NCBI RefSeq assembly: GCF_022369475.1
Contig: NZ_CP059600.1
Span: forward strand, 1,302,001-1,366,000
From: Campylobacter sp. RM12651
Lineage (GTDB): Bacteria; Campylobacterota; Campylobacteria; Campylobacterales; Campylobacteraceae
Direction of reading: 5' to 3'
DNA: 64,000 nucleotides
Position 1 is the stretch's first letter. The number at the start of each line of letters is the position of its first letter. A model generated the notes under the pieces. That model was not told the DNA's origin. It did not search any database and saw nothing but the letters and a program-made list of their open reading frames with translations. A program made the position numbers and the translations under genes. Below, one piece after another: positions 10,964 through 20,330 of this stretch.

Positions 10964-12289
10964 TTACTTACCCAAGCAAAACTCAGAAAACATTGCATCA
11001 AACAATTCATCGCTTCCTGTTTTTTTACCAAAAAGAGATAGTTTATTTAAACTTTCGTTTAAATAATAAGCACAAATTTCAAGCTCATTAAAATTATCTA
11101 TAGCTAAATAAATATTCTCACTAGCACTATAAAACGCACTTATTAAATCAGTATTTGTTAAAACCAATTCATTGTCTAATTGAGAATTTAAATAATTTTT
11201 TAATTCAAATTCTAAAGCTTTTATATCATTATTTAATGCTGATATTTTAATACCTTCTAAAGTATTTACTTGAGCTAAGTCGCTTTTATTTTGAACTATA
11301 AAATATTTTTTACCACTATTTTTAATGTATTCTAAAAGTTTTAATTCATCTTCTAAGCATTCTTTTGATGAATCAATTAAAAACAATACTATATCAGCTT
11401 TATTAATAGCCTCATAGCTTCTTTTAATGCCTAATTCTTCTATCAAATCATCACTTTGTCTAATTCCTGCAGTATCAACTAATTTTATTAAATGTCCGTG
11501 ATAGTTTAAATACTCTTCAATACTATCTCTTGTAGTTCCTGCAATATCACTAACTATTGCTCTATTAAATGATAATAAAGCATTTAATAAAGAGCTTTTA
11601 CCTACATTTGGTTTTCCAATAATTGCTAGGTTAAATCCTTCTATTAAGCCTCTTTTTTTCTCACTTCTAATTGCAATTGTTTCTAATTCTTTAGCGTTAT
11701 TAAGTAGTTTTGCTTTAGCATTTTCTAAAATATCTTCAGGCAAATCATCATCAGCATAATCAATTGCGGTTTCTAAATAAGCTAAAGTTTTAATTAACTC
11801 ATCTTGGGTGTTAGTGATTAATTCTTTAAAAGCTCCATCTATATTCTTAGATATTATTTTTCTTGCATTTTCACTCTTTGCAGCAATTAATTCATTTATT
11901 AAAAGTGCTTTTTCTAAACTCATTTTATTGTTTAAACAAGCTCTTTTGCTAAATTCCCCTGCTCTTGCAAATCTAGCACCTAATTTATTTAAAATCATAA
12001 GTATATTTTGTGCGTTTGTAAAACCGCCGTGAATTTGAAACTCTACGCAATCTTCACCAGTAAAAGAAAAAGGGGCTTTAAAATAAATTATAATGCCTTC
12101 ATCAACAAATTCATTTTCGTAAAATAGTTTAAAAAAGTGAGCATAGCGGGGATTATTTTTTAATTTTTCTGCGTTTTTTTGACTTAATAATTTTGATGCT
12201 ATTTCTAAAGCTTTTTCCCCACTTAATCTAATAATACTAATAGCACCATTTCCACTAGCACTAGCAAGTGCTACTATTGTGCTATTCAT
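10964..12289 (-). CDS. mnmE: tRNA uridine-5-carboxymethylaminomethyl modification GTPase MnmE
   Basis: 441 aa. With MnmG it modifies U34 of several tRNAs. An N-terminal tetrahydrofolate-binding domain contains FKAPFSFTGEDCVEFQIHGG (residues 72-91). A G domain has GKPNVGKSSLLNALL (P-loop, about residue 222), the DTAGIR switch (about 270) and NKSD, and the protein ends in the conserved FCLGK with the zinc-site-like Cys. Length is typical. The start overlaps the jag stop by 4 nt. It belongs to the rpmH-rnpA-yidD-yidC-jag-mnmE run near-universal in bacteria. Confidence 0.97.
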   Translation of the reverse strand: MNSTIVALASASGNGAISIIRLSGEKALEIASKLLSQKNAEKLKNNPRYAHFFKLFYENEFVDEGIIIYFKAPFSFTGEDCVEFQIHGGFTNAQNILMILNKLGARFARAGEFSKRACLNNKMSLEKALLINELIAAKSENARKIISKNIDGAFKELITNTQDELIKTLAYLETAIDYADDDLPEDILENAKAKLLNNAKELETIAIRSEKKRGLIEGFNLAIIGKPNVGKSSLLNALLSFNRAIVSDIAGTTRDSIEEYLNYHGHLIKLVDTAGIRQSDDLIEELGIKRSYEAINKADIVLFLIDSSKECLEDELKLLEYIKNSGKKYFIVQNKSDLAQVNTLEGIKISALNNDIKALEFELKNYLNSQLDNELVLTNTDLISAFYSASENIYLAIDNFNELEICAYYLNESLNKLSLFGKKTGSDELFDAMFSEFCLGK

Positions 12290-12915
12290 TGTTTTTTAAA
12301 TTCTCCATAAATTGCAATGTATCTTCCTAAAGAACTATCTTTTATAACTATATTTTTATGAGAAAATTCTTTTAGTAATTCTTCATATACTAGATTTAAT
12401 AAACTTGTTTCTAATGGTCTTGTTTGGGCCTTACCTACTTCATCAATTTTTGTCTTTACTTCGCTTAAATGCTTTTCAAGATTTTCTCTTAACTTAGCAA
12501 GAACACCACAAATCTCAACTCTTGCGTGAAGATTGTATTTAATGTTTATTAGATGATTTACAATAGTATCTAGTGCTTTGTATTTATGTGCGTCTTTTCC
12601 TATTAAACTTTCATAAGAATTTGCAATAAATTCTACATTTACACTATTTTCATTAGCTGGAGTTACCACAACATCTCTTACATCAAAATATTCACTACAA
12701 AATAAATTTTTTAAATCTTTTGCAATATCTTCAATAATATTAATTTCAATTTTTTTCTTAACTTTTACTTCAATTATTGCATCTTTTTTAAAAAAACCTA
12801 AAAAACCAGCTTTTGGCAATTGAATTATTTCATACTCTAATTCTCTAATAGAGCAATTAGTTTCCTTAATTGCTCTATCAATAGCACCTTCTAGTGTTTT
12901 ATCAACTATTTGCAT
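12286..12915 (-). CDS. jag: Jag/KhpB RNA-binding protein
   Basis: About 209 aa. The N-terminal Jag_N domain (ALEGAI-type: KTLEGAIDRAIKETN) contains the GFLGFFKKDA motif at about residues 40-50. A KH-like middle follows, and a C-terminal R3H-like region contains RPLETSLLNLVYEEL. Such proteins bind RNA and influence cell envelope synthesis. I place the start at 12915 because GAAGGA lies five bases upstream; an ATG seven codons earlier has no such site. It overlaps yidC by 14 nt and mnmE by 4 nt. Confidence 0.88.
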   Translation of the reverse strand: MQIVDKTLEGAIDRAIKETNCSIRELEYEIIQLPKAGFLGFFKKDAIIEVKVKKKIEINIIEDIAKDLKNLFCSEYFDVRDVVVTPANENSVNVEFIANSYESLIGKDAHKYKALDTIVNHLINIKYNLHARVEICGVLAKLRENLEKHLSEVKTKIDEVGKAQTRPLETSLLNLVYEELLKEFSHKNIVIKDSSLGRYIAIYGEFKKQ

Positions 12916-14449
12916 TTTTTCCTTCTTTATTAGCAAAAATTTTATTTACAAACCATTGTTGAGCTAGTGAAAATGTATTATTTACACACCAATACAATGT
13001 AAGACCTGCTGGGAAATTTATAAAAAATATCACAAATACTAAAGGTAAGAATTTCATAATCTTAGCTTGTGTAGGGTCTTGTATAGTCATAGGAGTTATA
13101 ACTTGTTGTAAAAACATAGTAGCACCCATATAAATTGGTAAAATATAATAAGGATCATGTATTGCTAAGTCATTAATCCATAAAGCCCAAGGAGCAGCCT
13201 TAAGCTCAATAGCATTTAATAATACCCTATAAATTGCAAAAAATATTGGAATTTGAATTAATATTGGTAAACATCCGCCTAATGGATTTGCCTTATGTTT
13301 TTTATAAAGCTCCATCATATGCATTTGCATTTTTTGTGGATTACCTTTATATTTTTCTTGAATTTCTTTAATTTTTGGAGCTAAAACTTTTAATTTTTGC
13401 ATAGAAACCATACTTTTATAAGTTGGATATGTAAGACAAATTCTAACAACTATCGTAAGAATAACAATAGACCAACCCCAATTGCCTACATGTGAATATA
13501 TAAAACTTAAAAATGCGAACATTGGTTTAGCAATAAAAGTAAACCAACCATATTCAACCACATTTGTAAGTTTTTCATTAACAGCTTCTAAAATTTTATG
13601 CTCTTTTGGACCAATATAAGCATTAAATGTATCATTTCCGCTAGCTACAACATAACCAACTGATAAATCTTTGTGATTTTTAACAACTACCTTAAATGGC
13701 TTTTCAAAATTATAAAATGTGCTTGTGTAGTATCTATCAGAAAATGCAGCTATTATAGAATCAGTTTCAACTCTTTCATCATTTGATTTTATATCTCCAT
13801 CTTCATAATCTACTTTAGTATCATCATTTTTGTAAATCATAGCACCATGAACTGTTAAAGTATCTGCTAAAACATTCGGACGCTCACCTGGAGTAATAAC
13901 ATAATCTCTTAATTTATTATCGCTAAAAGTAATTTTTACTTGATAAAAACCATTTTCTTTGAATGTTATAATTTTATTAACAATTACACCATTTACATCT
14001 TTACTTAAAACTAGCTCTTCACCAATATTTACACTACTTTTATTTGCTTTAAAAGTTGTATTATTAAATTCTTTATTAAATTCACTATCATAAAAAACCA
14101 TAGATAAAGGATATAAAGTAGTATTTTTATCAACTAAATTAATAGCTTCATTTGTTTCATTTAAAAATCTTTCATCTTTTAAAATAAAACTACTAATTTC
14201 TCCATTTTCATTGATTTGAACATCAAAATGCTCATTATTAACACTAGCAATAATATTATTTGTTTTTATTGCTTTAATATCTCCAATATTTTGAGTTTTT
14301 GTTTGTATATTACTAACTTCTTGCTTTTGAATTTGTTGAGTATTAGTAACAACTGGTTTAGGGATTAAAAAATCATAACCTATAAAAAAAACCATAGATA
14401 AAACTACAGCAATTATAATCCTTTTTTGTTGAGACATATTATCAAACAT
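12902..14449 (-). CDS. yidC: Membrane protein insertase YidC
   Basis: 515 aa. An N-terminal membrane anchor (IIIAVVLSMVFFIGYDFLIP) is followed by a large periplasmic domain (residues about 30-320) and the five-helix insertase core with KSMVSMQKLKVLAPKIKEI, NPLGGCLPILIQIPIFFAIY and FINFPAGLTLYWCVNN. YidC inserts and folds inner-membrane proteins, with or without SecYEG. The layout is that of Gram-negative YidC. It lies 9 nt downstream of yidD. Confidence 0.97.
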   Translation of the reverse strand: MFDNMSQQKRIIIAVVLSMVFFIGYDFLIPKPVVTNTQQIQKQEVSNIQTKTQNIGDIKAIKTNNIIASVNNEHFDVQINENGEISSFILKDERFLNETNEAINLVDKNTTLYPLSMVFYDSEFNKEFNNTTFKANKSSVNIGEELVLSKDVNGVIVNKIITFKENGFYQVKITFSDNKLRDYVITPGERPNVLADTLTVHGAMIYKNDDTKVDYEDGDIKSNDERVETDSIIAAFSDRYYTSTFYNFEKPFKVVVKNHKDLSVGYVVASGNDTFNAYIGPKEHKILEAVNEKLTNVVEYGWFTFIAKPMFAFLSFIYSHVGNWGWSIVILTIVVRICLTYPTYKSMVSMQKLKVLAPKIKEIQEKYKGNPQKMQMHMMELYKKHKANPLGGCLPILIQIPIFFAIYRVLLNAIELKAAPWALWINDLAIHDPYYILPIYMGATMFLQQVITPMTIQDPTQAKIMKFLPLVFVIFFINFPAGLTLYWCVNNTFSLAQQWFVNKIFANKEGKNANS

Positions 14450-14458
14450 ATTTTTCCT

Positions 14459-14791
14459 TTATTTGAATATTACTTTTACTATATAATAAAATTGTTTATC
14501 TTTTGGAACAAAAATCATTTTAAGTTTTTTTATCTTATTTTGATGTGTAAAAAGCATAATAGGTTTATGTTTAATTTTAATTATAGGATAATCAAAACCA
14601 CCTACAAATAATTGATTACATTTTAAAATTCTTAAAGCTGTTAAAAAAAGTGCTTTAAAAAAATTATTATATTGAAGTTGAATAATCGCATATTGAGAGC
14701 AAGTTGGATAATATCTACAAGATTTAGGCTTTAAAGGACTTAAAAAATATCTATAAAATTCAACTAATTTAACAGCTAAATACCTAAACAT
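14459..14791 (-). CDS. yidD: Membrane protein insertion efficiency factor YidD
   Basis: 110 aa. The N-terminal half shows the diagnostic pattern FYRYFLSPLKPKSCRYYPTC followed by SQYA, with the paired cysteines, and then RILKCNQLFVGGFDYP. YidD is a small peripheral inner-membrane protein that helps YidC-mediated insertion. It has a longer, basic C-terminal tail than the minimal family. It starts 1 nt after the rnpA stop, in the usual rnpA-yidD-yidC order. Confidence 0.92.
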   Translation of the reverse strand: MFRYLAVKLVEFYRYFLSPLKPKSCRYYPTCSQYAIIQLQYNNFFKALFLTALRILKCNQLFVGGFDYPIIKIKHKPIMLFTHQNKIKKLKMIFVPKDKQFYYIVKVIFK

Positions 14792-14792
14792 T

Positions 14793-15131
14793 TTATTCCT
14801 TTAAACACCCCAACCTTTTAAGACTCCACTTAATATTCTTTTCTAATTCAAAATAACCTAAATCACTAAAACCTTTTTTTGCTACAAATATGTAATAACC
14901 GCTACTTATATTTGGATAAAGCTGTAAAAAAATAGCTCTTATTAATCTTTTAGTTCTATTTCTTACAACAGCACATCCTACTTTTTTACTTGCGATTACT
15001 GCAATTTTTTTAACTTCGCTTGGTTCGTGATAAATAACGCAGTTTTTAGCAAACCATTTTGAACCAATTTTATAAAGTCTAGCAAAATCTTTAGAATCAT
15101 TTATGCTAGAAAATTCCTTTAGATTGCTAAT
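14793..15131 (-). CDS. rnpA: Ribonuclease P protein component, apparently with a rare ATT start
   Basis: About 112 aa. The protein subunit of RNase P, which matures tRNA 5' ends. It shows the basic RNR-like motif in [18 protein letters not shown] and the aromatic substrate-cleft region [12 protein letters not shown]. The reading frame is closed upstream by a TAG at about 15138, and between that stop and the first essential residues there is no ATG, GTG or TTG. The best candidate is ATT at 15131, just after AGAAGAAG, overlapping the end of rpmH. An ATG at about 15098 lies in another frame. The C-terminus ends LKRLGCLKE. Confidence 0.88.
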   Translation of the reverse strand: MSNLKEFSSINDSKDFARLYKIGSKWFAKNCVIYHEPSEVKKIAVIASKKVGCAVVRNRTKRLIRAIFLQLYPNISSGYYIFVAKKGFSDLGYFELEKNIKWSLKRLGCLKE

Positions 15132-15256
15132 CTTCTTCTACCTTTTGCGCGTCTTGCATTGATTACTTTACGACCATTTTTAGTCTTCATTCTTACACGA
15201 AATCCGTGAGTTCTCTTGCGAGGTGTATTGTGTGGTTGATAAGTTCTTTTTGGCAT
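15119..15256 (-). CDS. rpmH: 50S ribosomal protein L34
   Basis: 45 aa, beginning [20 protein letters not shown] and ending [11 protein letters not shown], the almost invariant sequence of bacterial L34, a basic protein of the large ribosomal subunit. AAGGAAGAAAA precedes the ATG. It opens the conserved rpmH-rnpA-yidD-yidC-jag-mnmE cluster, and its stop codon lies inside the start region of rnpA. Divergent to the uracil-DNA-glycosylase-like gene, with an 88-nt AT-rich promoter region between. Confidence 0.98.
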   Translation of the reverse strand: MPKRTYQPHNTPRKRTHGFRVRMKTKNGRKVINARRAKGRRRLAI

Positions 15257-15344
15257 TTTTCTTCCTTAAATAAAAAAATTAAACGCATATTCTATCACAA
15301 ATAACTTAATTATTTTTAAGTATTTTTGATATAAAATAAATTTT

Positions 15345-15905
15345 ATGGATAAAAATACATATTTACATTACTTAAAATTATTCGGATTTTCCTTTTACAA
15401 CGATAAGTTAAGCGTTAATAAAAACTACAATATAAAAGATATAAAAAATTGCAAATTATGCAATTTATACAAAAGTAAAAATAATTTTTATACAAATAAA
15501 GTAATTAAATCAAATATTTTCATACTAAGCGATATTGGTTTTAATGACAATGATGCTGAATATTTTAATAGTATTTTAAGCAAGAATTTAAATCTTAATT
15601 TAAATAATGTATATATTACAAATATAGTAAAATGCTCAAATCAATATAAACAAGAAAATATTTTAAAGTGCTATCAGTATTTTTTAAATGAACTTTTAGA
15701 AAGTGAAGCAAATATTATAATTTTATTAGGAGAAAATTTAAAAAATATATTACAATTATCAAATTTTAATATTGGAGATATTATTTTTTATGACTTTTAT
15801 GGTAAAAAAAGAAAAGTTTTGCTAAATTACAGCTTTAGCTTTATTAAAAAAAATCCAAGTTATGAAAATGATTTTATAAATAACTTAAAAAAAATAAAGG
15901 AATAA
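15345..15905 (+). CDS. Uracil-DNA glycosylase-superfamily protein (Cj0963-like)
   Basis: 186 aa. NCKLCNLYKSKN (about residue 38) and VYITNIVKCSN (about 92) resemble the Cys-containing start and the TNxVKC strand of family 4/5-type uracil-DNA glycosylases, and IIILLGENLKNIL the later GxxA helix. The canonical GEAPGxxED catalytic loop is replaced by FILSDIGFNDNDA, so activity is uncertain. In C. jejuni a UDG-family gene (Cj0963) sits close to the rpmH cluster, supporting the call. An extended -10 (TGATATAAA, 15327-15335) lies only about ten bases before the ATG and no ribosome-binding site is visible, so the mRNA may be nearly leaderless. Confidence 0.65.
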   Translation: MDKNTYLHYLKLFGFSFYNDKLSVNKNYNIKDIKNCKLCNLYKSKNNFYTNKVIKSNIFILSDIGFNDNDAEYFNSILSKNLNLNLNNVYITNIVKCSNQYKQENILKCYQYFLNELLESEANIIILLGENLKNILQLSNFNIGDIIFYDFYGKKRKVLLNYSFSFIKKNPSYENDFINNLKKIKE

Positions 15906-15907
15906 TT

Positions 15908-17089
15908 ATGAAAAAATTATTAACAACAATGTTAATATGCTCAAATCTTATTGCTGCCAAACAAGAATTAGTCAAAATTGAGCCAGCAAAGGTTTTTTAT
16001 GTTAATTACGAAAAAGAAAAATGCTCTGATGAATGTCTAAAAGACTTATTATACAAAGGTCTTTACATAAGCTATATAACAAGATTTAATTCTAATGATG
16101 AAAAACTAAATAACATTTATGTAAAACTTCTTAATGGAATTGAATATATTGATTTACCTAAAAAACAACAATTAAACACAATTAAAATAGCTTTAGTTAT
16201 ACCAGAAAAAGTTGTAAAATCTTATTCTAGTAATATAATTTCTCCTGCACTTGCATATCTTATGAAACAAAATGATAATGTATATATGAAAGTATATTTT
16301 ACAGGAGATGAAAGTGAAGCTAATATAGCTCCTATCATAAGCCAATTACACGATTATTCACTAATTATTACAGGATTTCAAAAAAACGGCATTAATGTAT
16401 TAAACAAAAGCATTACAAATATTGCAGTATTTAATCCATTAGCAAAATCTAGTGATTTTGATAATGTAAATTCTAATTTTACATTTGGTAGCATAGATTA
16501 TCAAGAGCAAGTTGCAAAACTAATAAATATTTCAAATAATAAAATAGCTGTATTTAAAGATGATAGTTTACTAGCAAGTAAAATAACTGATAATATAAGA
16601 GAACAAAGCAATATAATTTCTCTTAAAACTATTGAAAAGAAAAATCTAAATGTAAATTCGGCTTTAAGTGATGCTTGGAAATTAAATAATTCTAGCGTAT
16701 TTTTTAATATACCATTAGTGAAAACAACTCTTTTGGCAACACAAATAAGAGCTTTAAGTATTAGACCAAATAAATATTTAAGCACTCAAATTAATTATCA
16801 TCCAATGTTTTTAAACCTAAGCCAAGAAAACGAAAGGTCTATGTTTTATTTTGCTAATTCAATAGGCGAAATTGATGAAGAAATAGAGTATATAAATGAT
16901 TTATTAGGGCAAAAAATAGCTTATAACTGGATAGCTTATTCAACTAGCGTTGGATTAGATTACTACTATCACGAGCTATATTCAAACAAAAAAGATAGAT
17001 TATTTAAAGATAATTTTATAGGTAATTCAATACATTTTAATGTAAGAATTATGAATGCTAAACAATCAAAATTTAGCGAACAAAAATAA
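15908..17089 (+). CDS. Predicted periplasmic protein (Cj0964-like)
   Basis: 393 aa with an N-terminal signal peptide (MKKLLTTMLICSNLIAA). A Cys pair lies at about residues 38-42 (KCSDECLKD). The rest alternates strands and helices and is reminiscent of periplasmic ligand-binding or LppC-like folds (IKIALVIPEKVV, LIITGFQKNGI), but I cannot assign a ligand. It starts 2 nt after the UDG-like gene, in the same order as Cj0963-Cj0964, so it is co-transcribed. The function is unknown. Confidence 0.6.
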   Translation: MKKLLTTMLICSNLIAAKQELVKIEPAKVFYVNYEKEKCSDECLKDLLYKGLYISYITRFNSNDEKLNNIYVKLLNGIEYIDLPKKQQLNTIKIALVIPEKVVKSYSSNIISPALAYLMKQNDNVYMKVYFTGDESEANIAPIISQLHDYSLIITGFQKNGINVLNKSITNIAVFNPLAKSSDFDNVNSNFTFGSIDYQEQVAKLINISNNKIAVFKDDSLLASKITDNIREQSNIISLKTIEKKNLNVNSALSDAWKLNNSSVFFNIPLVKTTLLATQIRALSIRPNKYLSTQINYHPMFLNLSQENERSMFYFANSIGEIDEEIEYINDLLGQKIAYNWIAYSTSVGLDYYYHELYSNKKDRLFKDNFIGNSIHFNVRIMNAKQSKFSEQK

Positions 17090-17115
17090 AACTAAGAATT
17101 TAAATTCTTAGTTTT
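17088..17115. terminator. Bidirectional terminator between convergent genes
   Basis: A perfect 14-bp inverted repeat (AAAACTAAGAATTT and its complement) lies between the stop codons of the periplasmic protein gene and asd, with A and T runs on the outer flanks. It can end transcription from both sides. Confidence 0.8.
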
Positions 17116-17123
17116 AAGTAATT

Positions 17124-18152
17124 TTATAAAGATAATAAAGCAATTCTTACTGCGTTAGTTGCTGCTCCAACACGAATTTGATCAGCTACACACCATAAAT
17201 GTAAAATCTTAGGATTATTTAAATCAACTCTAATTCTACCAACATAAGTTTCATTTGTATTGCTTGTAAATAAAGGCATTGGATAGCGTAACTCTTCATT
17301 TTCACTATCTTCATTATGTGCTTTTGTATTTGGATTATCCATCAATACAACGCTTGGAGCTTTACTTAAAATCTCTCTTACTTTTGTTAAATCTACATTA
17401 TTTTTAAAAGTAATTGTAATACTTTCGCTATGACTTCTAAGTACTGGCACTCTAACGCAAGTAGCACTAATTTGCATTTTTTTATTCATAATTTTTTGAG
17501 TTTCATTTACCATTTTTAGCTCTTCTTTTGTATAACCACTATCAGTAAATACATCAATTTGTGGAATTAGATTTAATGCTAGTTGATAAGTAAATTTTGA
17601 TGGTTTAATTTCTTCAAAAGCAAATACTTTTTGAAGACCTTCCATAAGCTCACTCATACCTAAATTCCCTGCTCCACTTGCCGCTTGATAAGTGCTAACA
17701 TCAACTCTTTCTATATCAAATACATCATCAAGTGGTTTTAATACTTGCACCATTTGAATGGTTGAGCAATTTGGATTTGCAATTATTCCTTTATGTTTTT
17801 CAAAATCACCAGGATTACATTCAGGCACTATTAAAGGTACATCATTCATCATTCTAAAATAACTTGTATTATCAATAACCAAAGCACCTTTATTTGCTGC
17901 AATTTTTGCATATTTTTCACTTATACTTCCACCCGCACAAAAGAATGCTATATCAACATCTTCTTCATCAAAACTATGCTCATCTAATTCTTCTATAACA
18001 TAAGTTTCATCACGCCATACAATCTCTTTACCAGCACTATTTTTACTAGCTAATAATCTTAGTTCTTTTACTGGAAAATTGTATTCATTTAATACATTTA
18101 ATATTTCTTCGCCTACAGCACCTGTTGCACCAATGATTGCAATATTTTTCAT
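17124..18152 (-). CDS. asd: Aspartate-semialdehyde dehydrogenase
   Basis: 342 aa. It reduces aspartyl phosphate to aspartate semialdehyde, the branch point to lysine/diaminopimelate, threonine and methionine. It has the N-terminal Rossmann motif GATGAVGEEILNVL, the catalytic Cys in IANPNCSTIQMVQVL (about residue 127), and the QAASGAG and RVPVLRSHSE segments. Length is standard. It lies directly downstream of flgR, the same asd-flgR-flgQ-flgP order as Cj1023c-Cj1026c. Confidence 0.96.
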   Translation of the reverse strand: MKNIAIIGATGAVGEEILNVLNEYNFPVKELRLLASKNSAGKEIVWRDETYVIEELDEHSFDEEDVDIAFFCAGGSISEKYAKIAANKGALVIDNTSYFRMMNDVPLIVPECNPGDFEKHKGIIANPNCSTIQMVQVLKPLDDVFDIERVDVSTYQAASGAGNLGMSELMEGLQKVFAFEEIKPSKFTYQLALNLIPQIDVFTDSGYTKEELKMVNETQKIMNKKMQISATCVRVPVLRSHSESITITFKNNVDLTKVREILSKAPSVVLMDNPNTKAHNEDSENEELRYPMPLFTSNTNETYVGRIRVDLNNPKILHLWCVADQIRVGAATNAVRIALLSL

Positions 18153-18153
18153 T

Positions 18154-19449
18154 TCACTCTCCTAAATTGTATTTTTGCATTTTTTCTCTAAAAACTTTTT
18201 CGCTCATTGAAATTAATTTAGAAGCTGCTTTTATATCCTTTTCTTGCTTTAAAGCTTCTTTAATTAATTCAAATTCTAAGTCATTTATATTATTTTTATT
18301 ATTATTAGTAAAATTAAGCCTTAAATCACTATCTTTTACTATATTTTCATCGCTTAAAATTGCAGCACTTTCAACAATAGAAATCAATTCTCTTATATTT
18401 CCAGGATAATTATAATCATTTAATACTTTTATAGCTTCTTTGCTAAAAGTTTTTTCCCCTAAATCATACTCATTACAAATTCTATTTAAAGTAGCATTAG
18501 CAATTTCTATTATTTCATCTTTTCTTTGTCTTAAAGGCAAAATATCTAGCATAATTGTATTTAATCTATAAAATAAATCTGCTCTAAATTTATTATTTTT
18601 AATATTATCTTGTATGTTTATATTACTAGCACTTATAATTCTTACATCTATATTAATTAATTTTGTGCCACCTAATCTTTGTATAGTTTTTTCTTGTAAA
18701 ACTCTTAATAACTTAGCTTGAATACTAGCACTCATTTCACCTATTTCATCAAGAAATAAAGTGCCTTCATTAGCTAACTCAAATAAGCCTAATTTATTAG
18801 AATTAGCGTCTGTAAAAGCTCCTTTTTCATATCCAAACAATTCACTCTCTATTAAATTTTCAGGAATAGCAGCCATATTAATAGCTATAAAAGGCTTATT
18901 TGCTCTTTTACTATTTTCGTGAATAAATTTTGCAAATACTTCCTTACCAACTCCACTTTCACCGCTTAAAAATACACTGACATTTGTTTTAGCTGCTTTT
19001 AAAGCTATTGTTTTTAAATTCTCAAGTTCTTTTGATGAACCTAAAAATCCATTTTGTTTTACTGGAATTTCTTTTTTAATTTTATTAGCTTTTTTTTCTC
19101 TAATAATTTTTGCTCTATTTATTGCTTCATATAATTTATCCAAATCAAATGGCTTTGTTAAAAAATCTTTTACTCCAAGTCTTAGTGCTTCAATTGCTTT
19201 ATTTAAAGTTGCATTTCCTGTAATAATTATAAACTCAGCACTAATTTTTTGTTCTAAAGCTGTTTTTACAAACTCAAGCCCGTCCATTTTAGGCATATTA
19301 ATATCACTTATTATTAAGTCAAAACTATCATCTAATTCTTTTAAAGCATCAATTGGATTTTTATAAGTTTTTAATTCATAATCATCACTTAATGATAATT
19401 CTAAGGATTTTCTCATATTAATATCATCTTCAACTATGGCTATTTTCAT
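18154..19449 (-). CDS. flgR: Sigma-54-dependent flagellar response regulator FlgR
   Basis: 431 aa, NtrC family. A receiver domain has the phospho-acceptor Asp in [16 protein letters not shown] (about D51). The AAA+ sigma-54 activator domain shows [10 protein letters not shown] (Walker A), GAFTDA and [12 protein letters not shown] (Walker B). The C-terminal region is short and only weakly Fis-like, as in Campylobacter FlgR, which activates class II flagellar genes with kinase FlgS without a canonical DNA-binding domain. The start overlaps the flgQ stop by 4 nt. Confidence 0.93.
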   Translation of the reverse strand: MKIAIVEDDINMRKSLELSLSDDYELKTYKNPIDALKELDDSFDLIISDINMPKMDGLEFVKTALEQKISAEFIIITGNATLNKAIEALRLGVKDFLTKPFDLDKLYEAINRAKIIREKKANKIKKEIPVKQNGFLGSSKELENLKTIALKAAKTNVSVFLSGESGVGKEVFAKFIHENSKRANKPFIAINMAAIPENLIESELFGYEKGAFTDANSNKLGLFELANEGTLFLDEIGEMSASIQAKLLRVLQEKTIQRLGGTKLINIDVRIISASNINIQDNIKNNKFRADLFYRLNTIMLDILPLRQRKDEIIEIANATLNRICNEYDLGEKTFSKEAIKVLNDYNYPGNIRELISIVESAAILSDENIVKDSDLRLNFTNNNKNNINDLEFELIKEALKQEKDIKAASKLISMSEKVFREKMQKYNLGE

Positions 19450-19832
19450 ACCTTATCCTTTGTGTAAATCAATATTTTACCTTGAGCAAGTTCTGCTTTA
19501 AAATAAATTGGCAATAATCTTAAATGAGTTTTTATACTTGCTTTAAAATTATTGACATCAACATATTCACTCACTATCGCTTTATTAACACAATCTATTA
19601 AATTTGTTTGTTGGTCTTTTAAACTATCATAAATATTAGACTTTGTAGCATTAATCTCACAAACATAAGTATATCTTGCTTTTTTATCAATACTCATTGC
19701 TCTACTTAAGTGAAATTCTTCGTTAGTTAGGACTAGATTAGTAGTACTTAATCTAGCCCAGAATATATAATCAGGATTTGTAGCGTTTAATAATCCTAAA
19801 AAGCTAATTAATATGAGAACAATTCGTTCCAT
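19446..19832 (-). CDS. flgQ: Flagellar motility protein FlgQ
   Basis: 128 aa with an N-terminal signal peptide (RIVLILISFLGLLNA) and two Cys, followed by a small mixed domain. No motif alone identifies it; the call comes from position between flgP and flgR, the size, and the secretion signal, matching Cj1025c (FlgQ). FlgP and FlgQ act in the outer membrane/periplasm at the flagellar motor and are needed for motility. Overlaps flgP by 25 nt and flgR by 4 nt. Confidence 0.78.
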   Translation of the reverse strand: MERIVLILISFLGLLNATNPDYIFWARLSTTNLVLTNEEFHLSRAMSIDKKARYTYVCEINATKSNIYDSLKDQQTNLIDCVNKAIVSEYVDVNNFKASIKTHLRLLPIYFKAELAQGKILIYTKDKV

Positions 19833-20287
19833 TTATATTTATCAATTTTTAGTTCTAACTCAACCGTATAAAGACCATCTTTAAATCCTTCTCCGGTAAT
19901 GTTTGCATTTTTAATAAGTCCATTAACATATGTTGTAATTAACGAGCTTCTAAGCATTGCATCTTTTACATTTTCTCTAGAATTTACTCTAACCCCATAA
20001 AGTTTGCCAGCTAATTGACGATAAGCATCAGCTAATGCTGCTCTTTTTGCAAGTGCTAATGCTTGAGCTTGCGAAACTGTGTTTTGAGGTGGAATTCCCT
20101 CTCCTACCGAACTAAAAATCATAAGTCTTACTGCTTCTTCTTCAGGACTTAAAACAGGCTCTTGATAACTTGCTTTTTTATAAGCTGTTTTTTGAGTGTT
20201 ATTTTCTACTTGAACTGTTGTTTCTTTTTTTTGTGGAACACAAGCACAAATAAATATAGCTAAAGCGATGGTGCCTAATCTTTTCAC
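19808..20287 (-). CDS. flgP: Flagellar outer-membrane lipoprotein FlgP (LPP20 family)
   Basis: 159 aa. A lipoprotein signal peptide with lipobox (IALAIFICAC) is followed by an LPP20/FlgP-type domain: AQALALAKRAALADAYRQLA, then YGVRVNSRENVKDAML and LYTVELELKI. In C. jejuni FlgP forms the basal disk under the outer membrane that strengthens the flagellar motor. The gene uses a GTG start after AAGGAAAAATC. First of the flgP-flgQ-flgR-asd run. Confidence 0.9.
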   Translation of the reverse strand: MKRLGTIALAIFICACVPQKKETTVQVENNTQKTAYKKASYQEPVLSPEEEAVRLMIFSSVGEGIPPQNTVSQAQALALAKRAALADAYRQLAGKLYGVRVNSRENVKDAMLRSSLITTYVNGLIKNANITGEGFKDGLYTVELELKIDKYKWNELFSY

Positions 20288-20311
20288 GATTTTTCCTTTA
20301 AATAATTATTT

Positions 20312-20329
20312 AATTGCTTCAAAGCAATT
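20312..20329 (-). terminator. Hairpin between the PgbA-like gene and flgP
   Basis: An 8-bp hairpin (AATTGCTT / AAGCAATT) with a two-base loop, just after the stop of the upstream gene on the same strand. The following sequence is AT-rich without a clean U run, so it is a weak terminator or an mRNA 3' stabiliser. Confidence 0.45.
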
Positions 20330-20330
20330 A

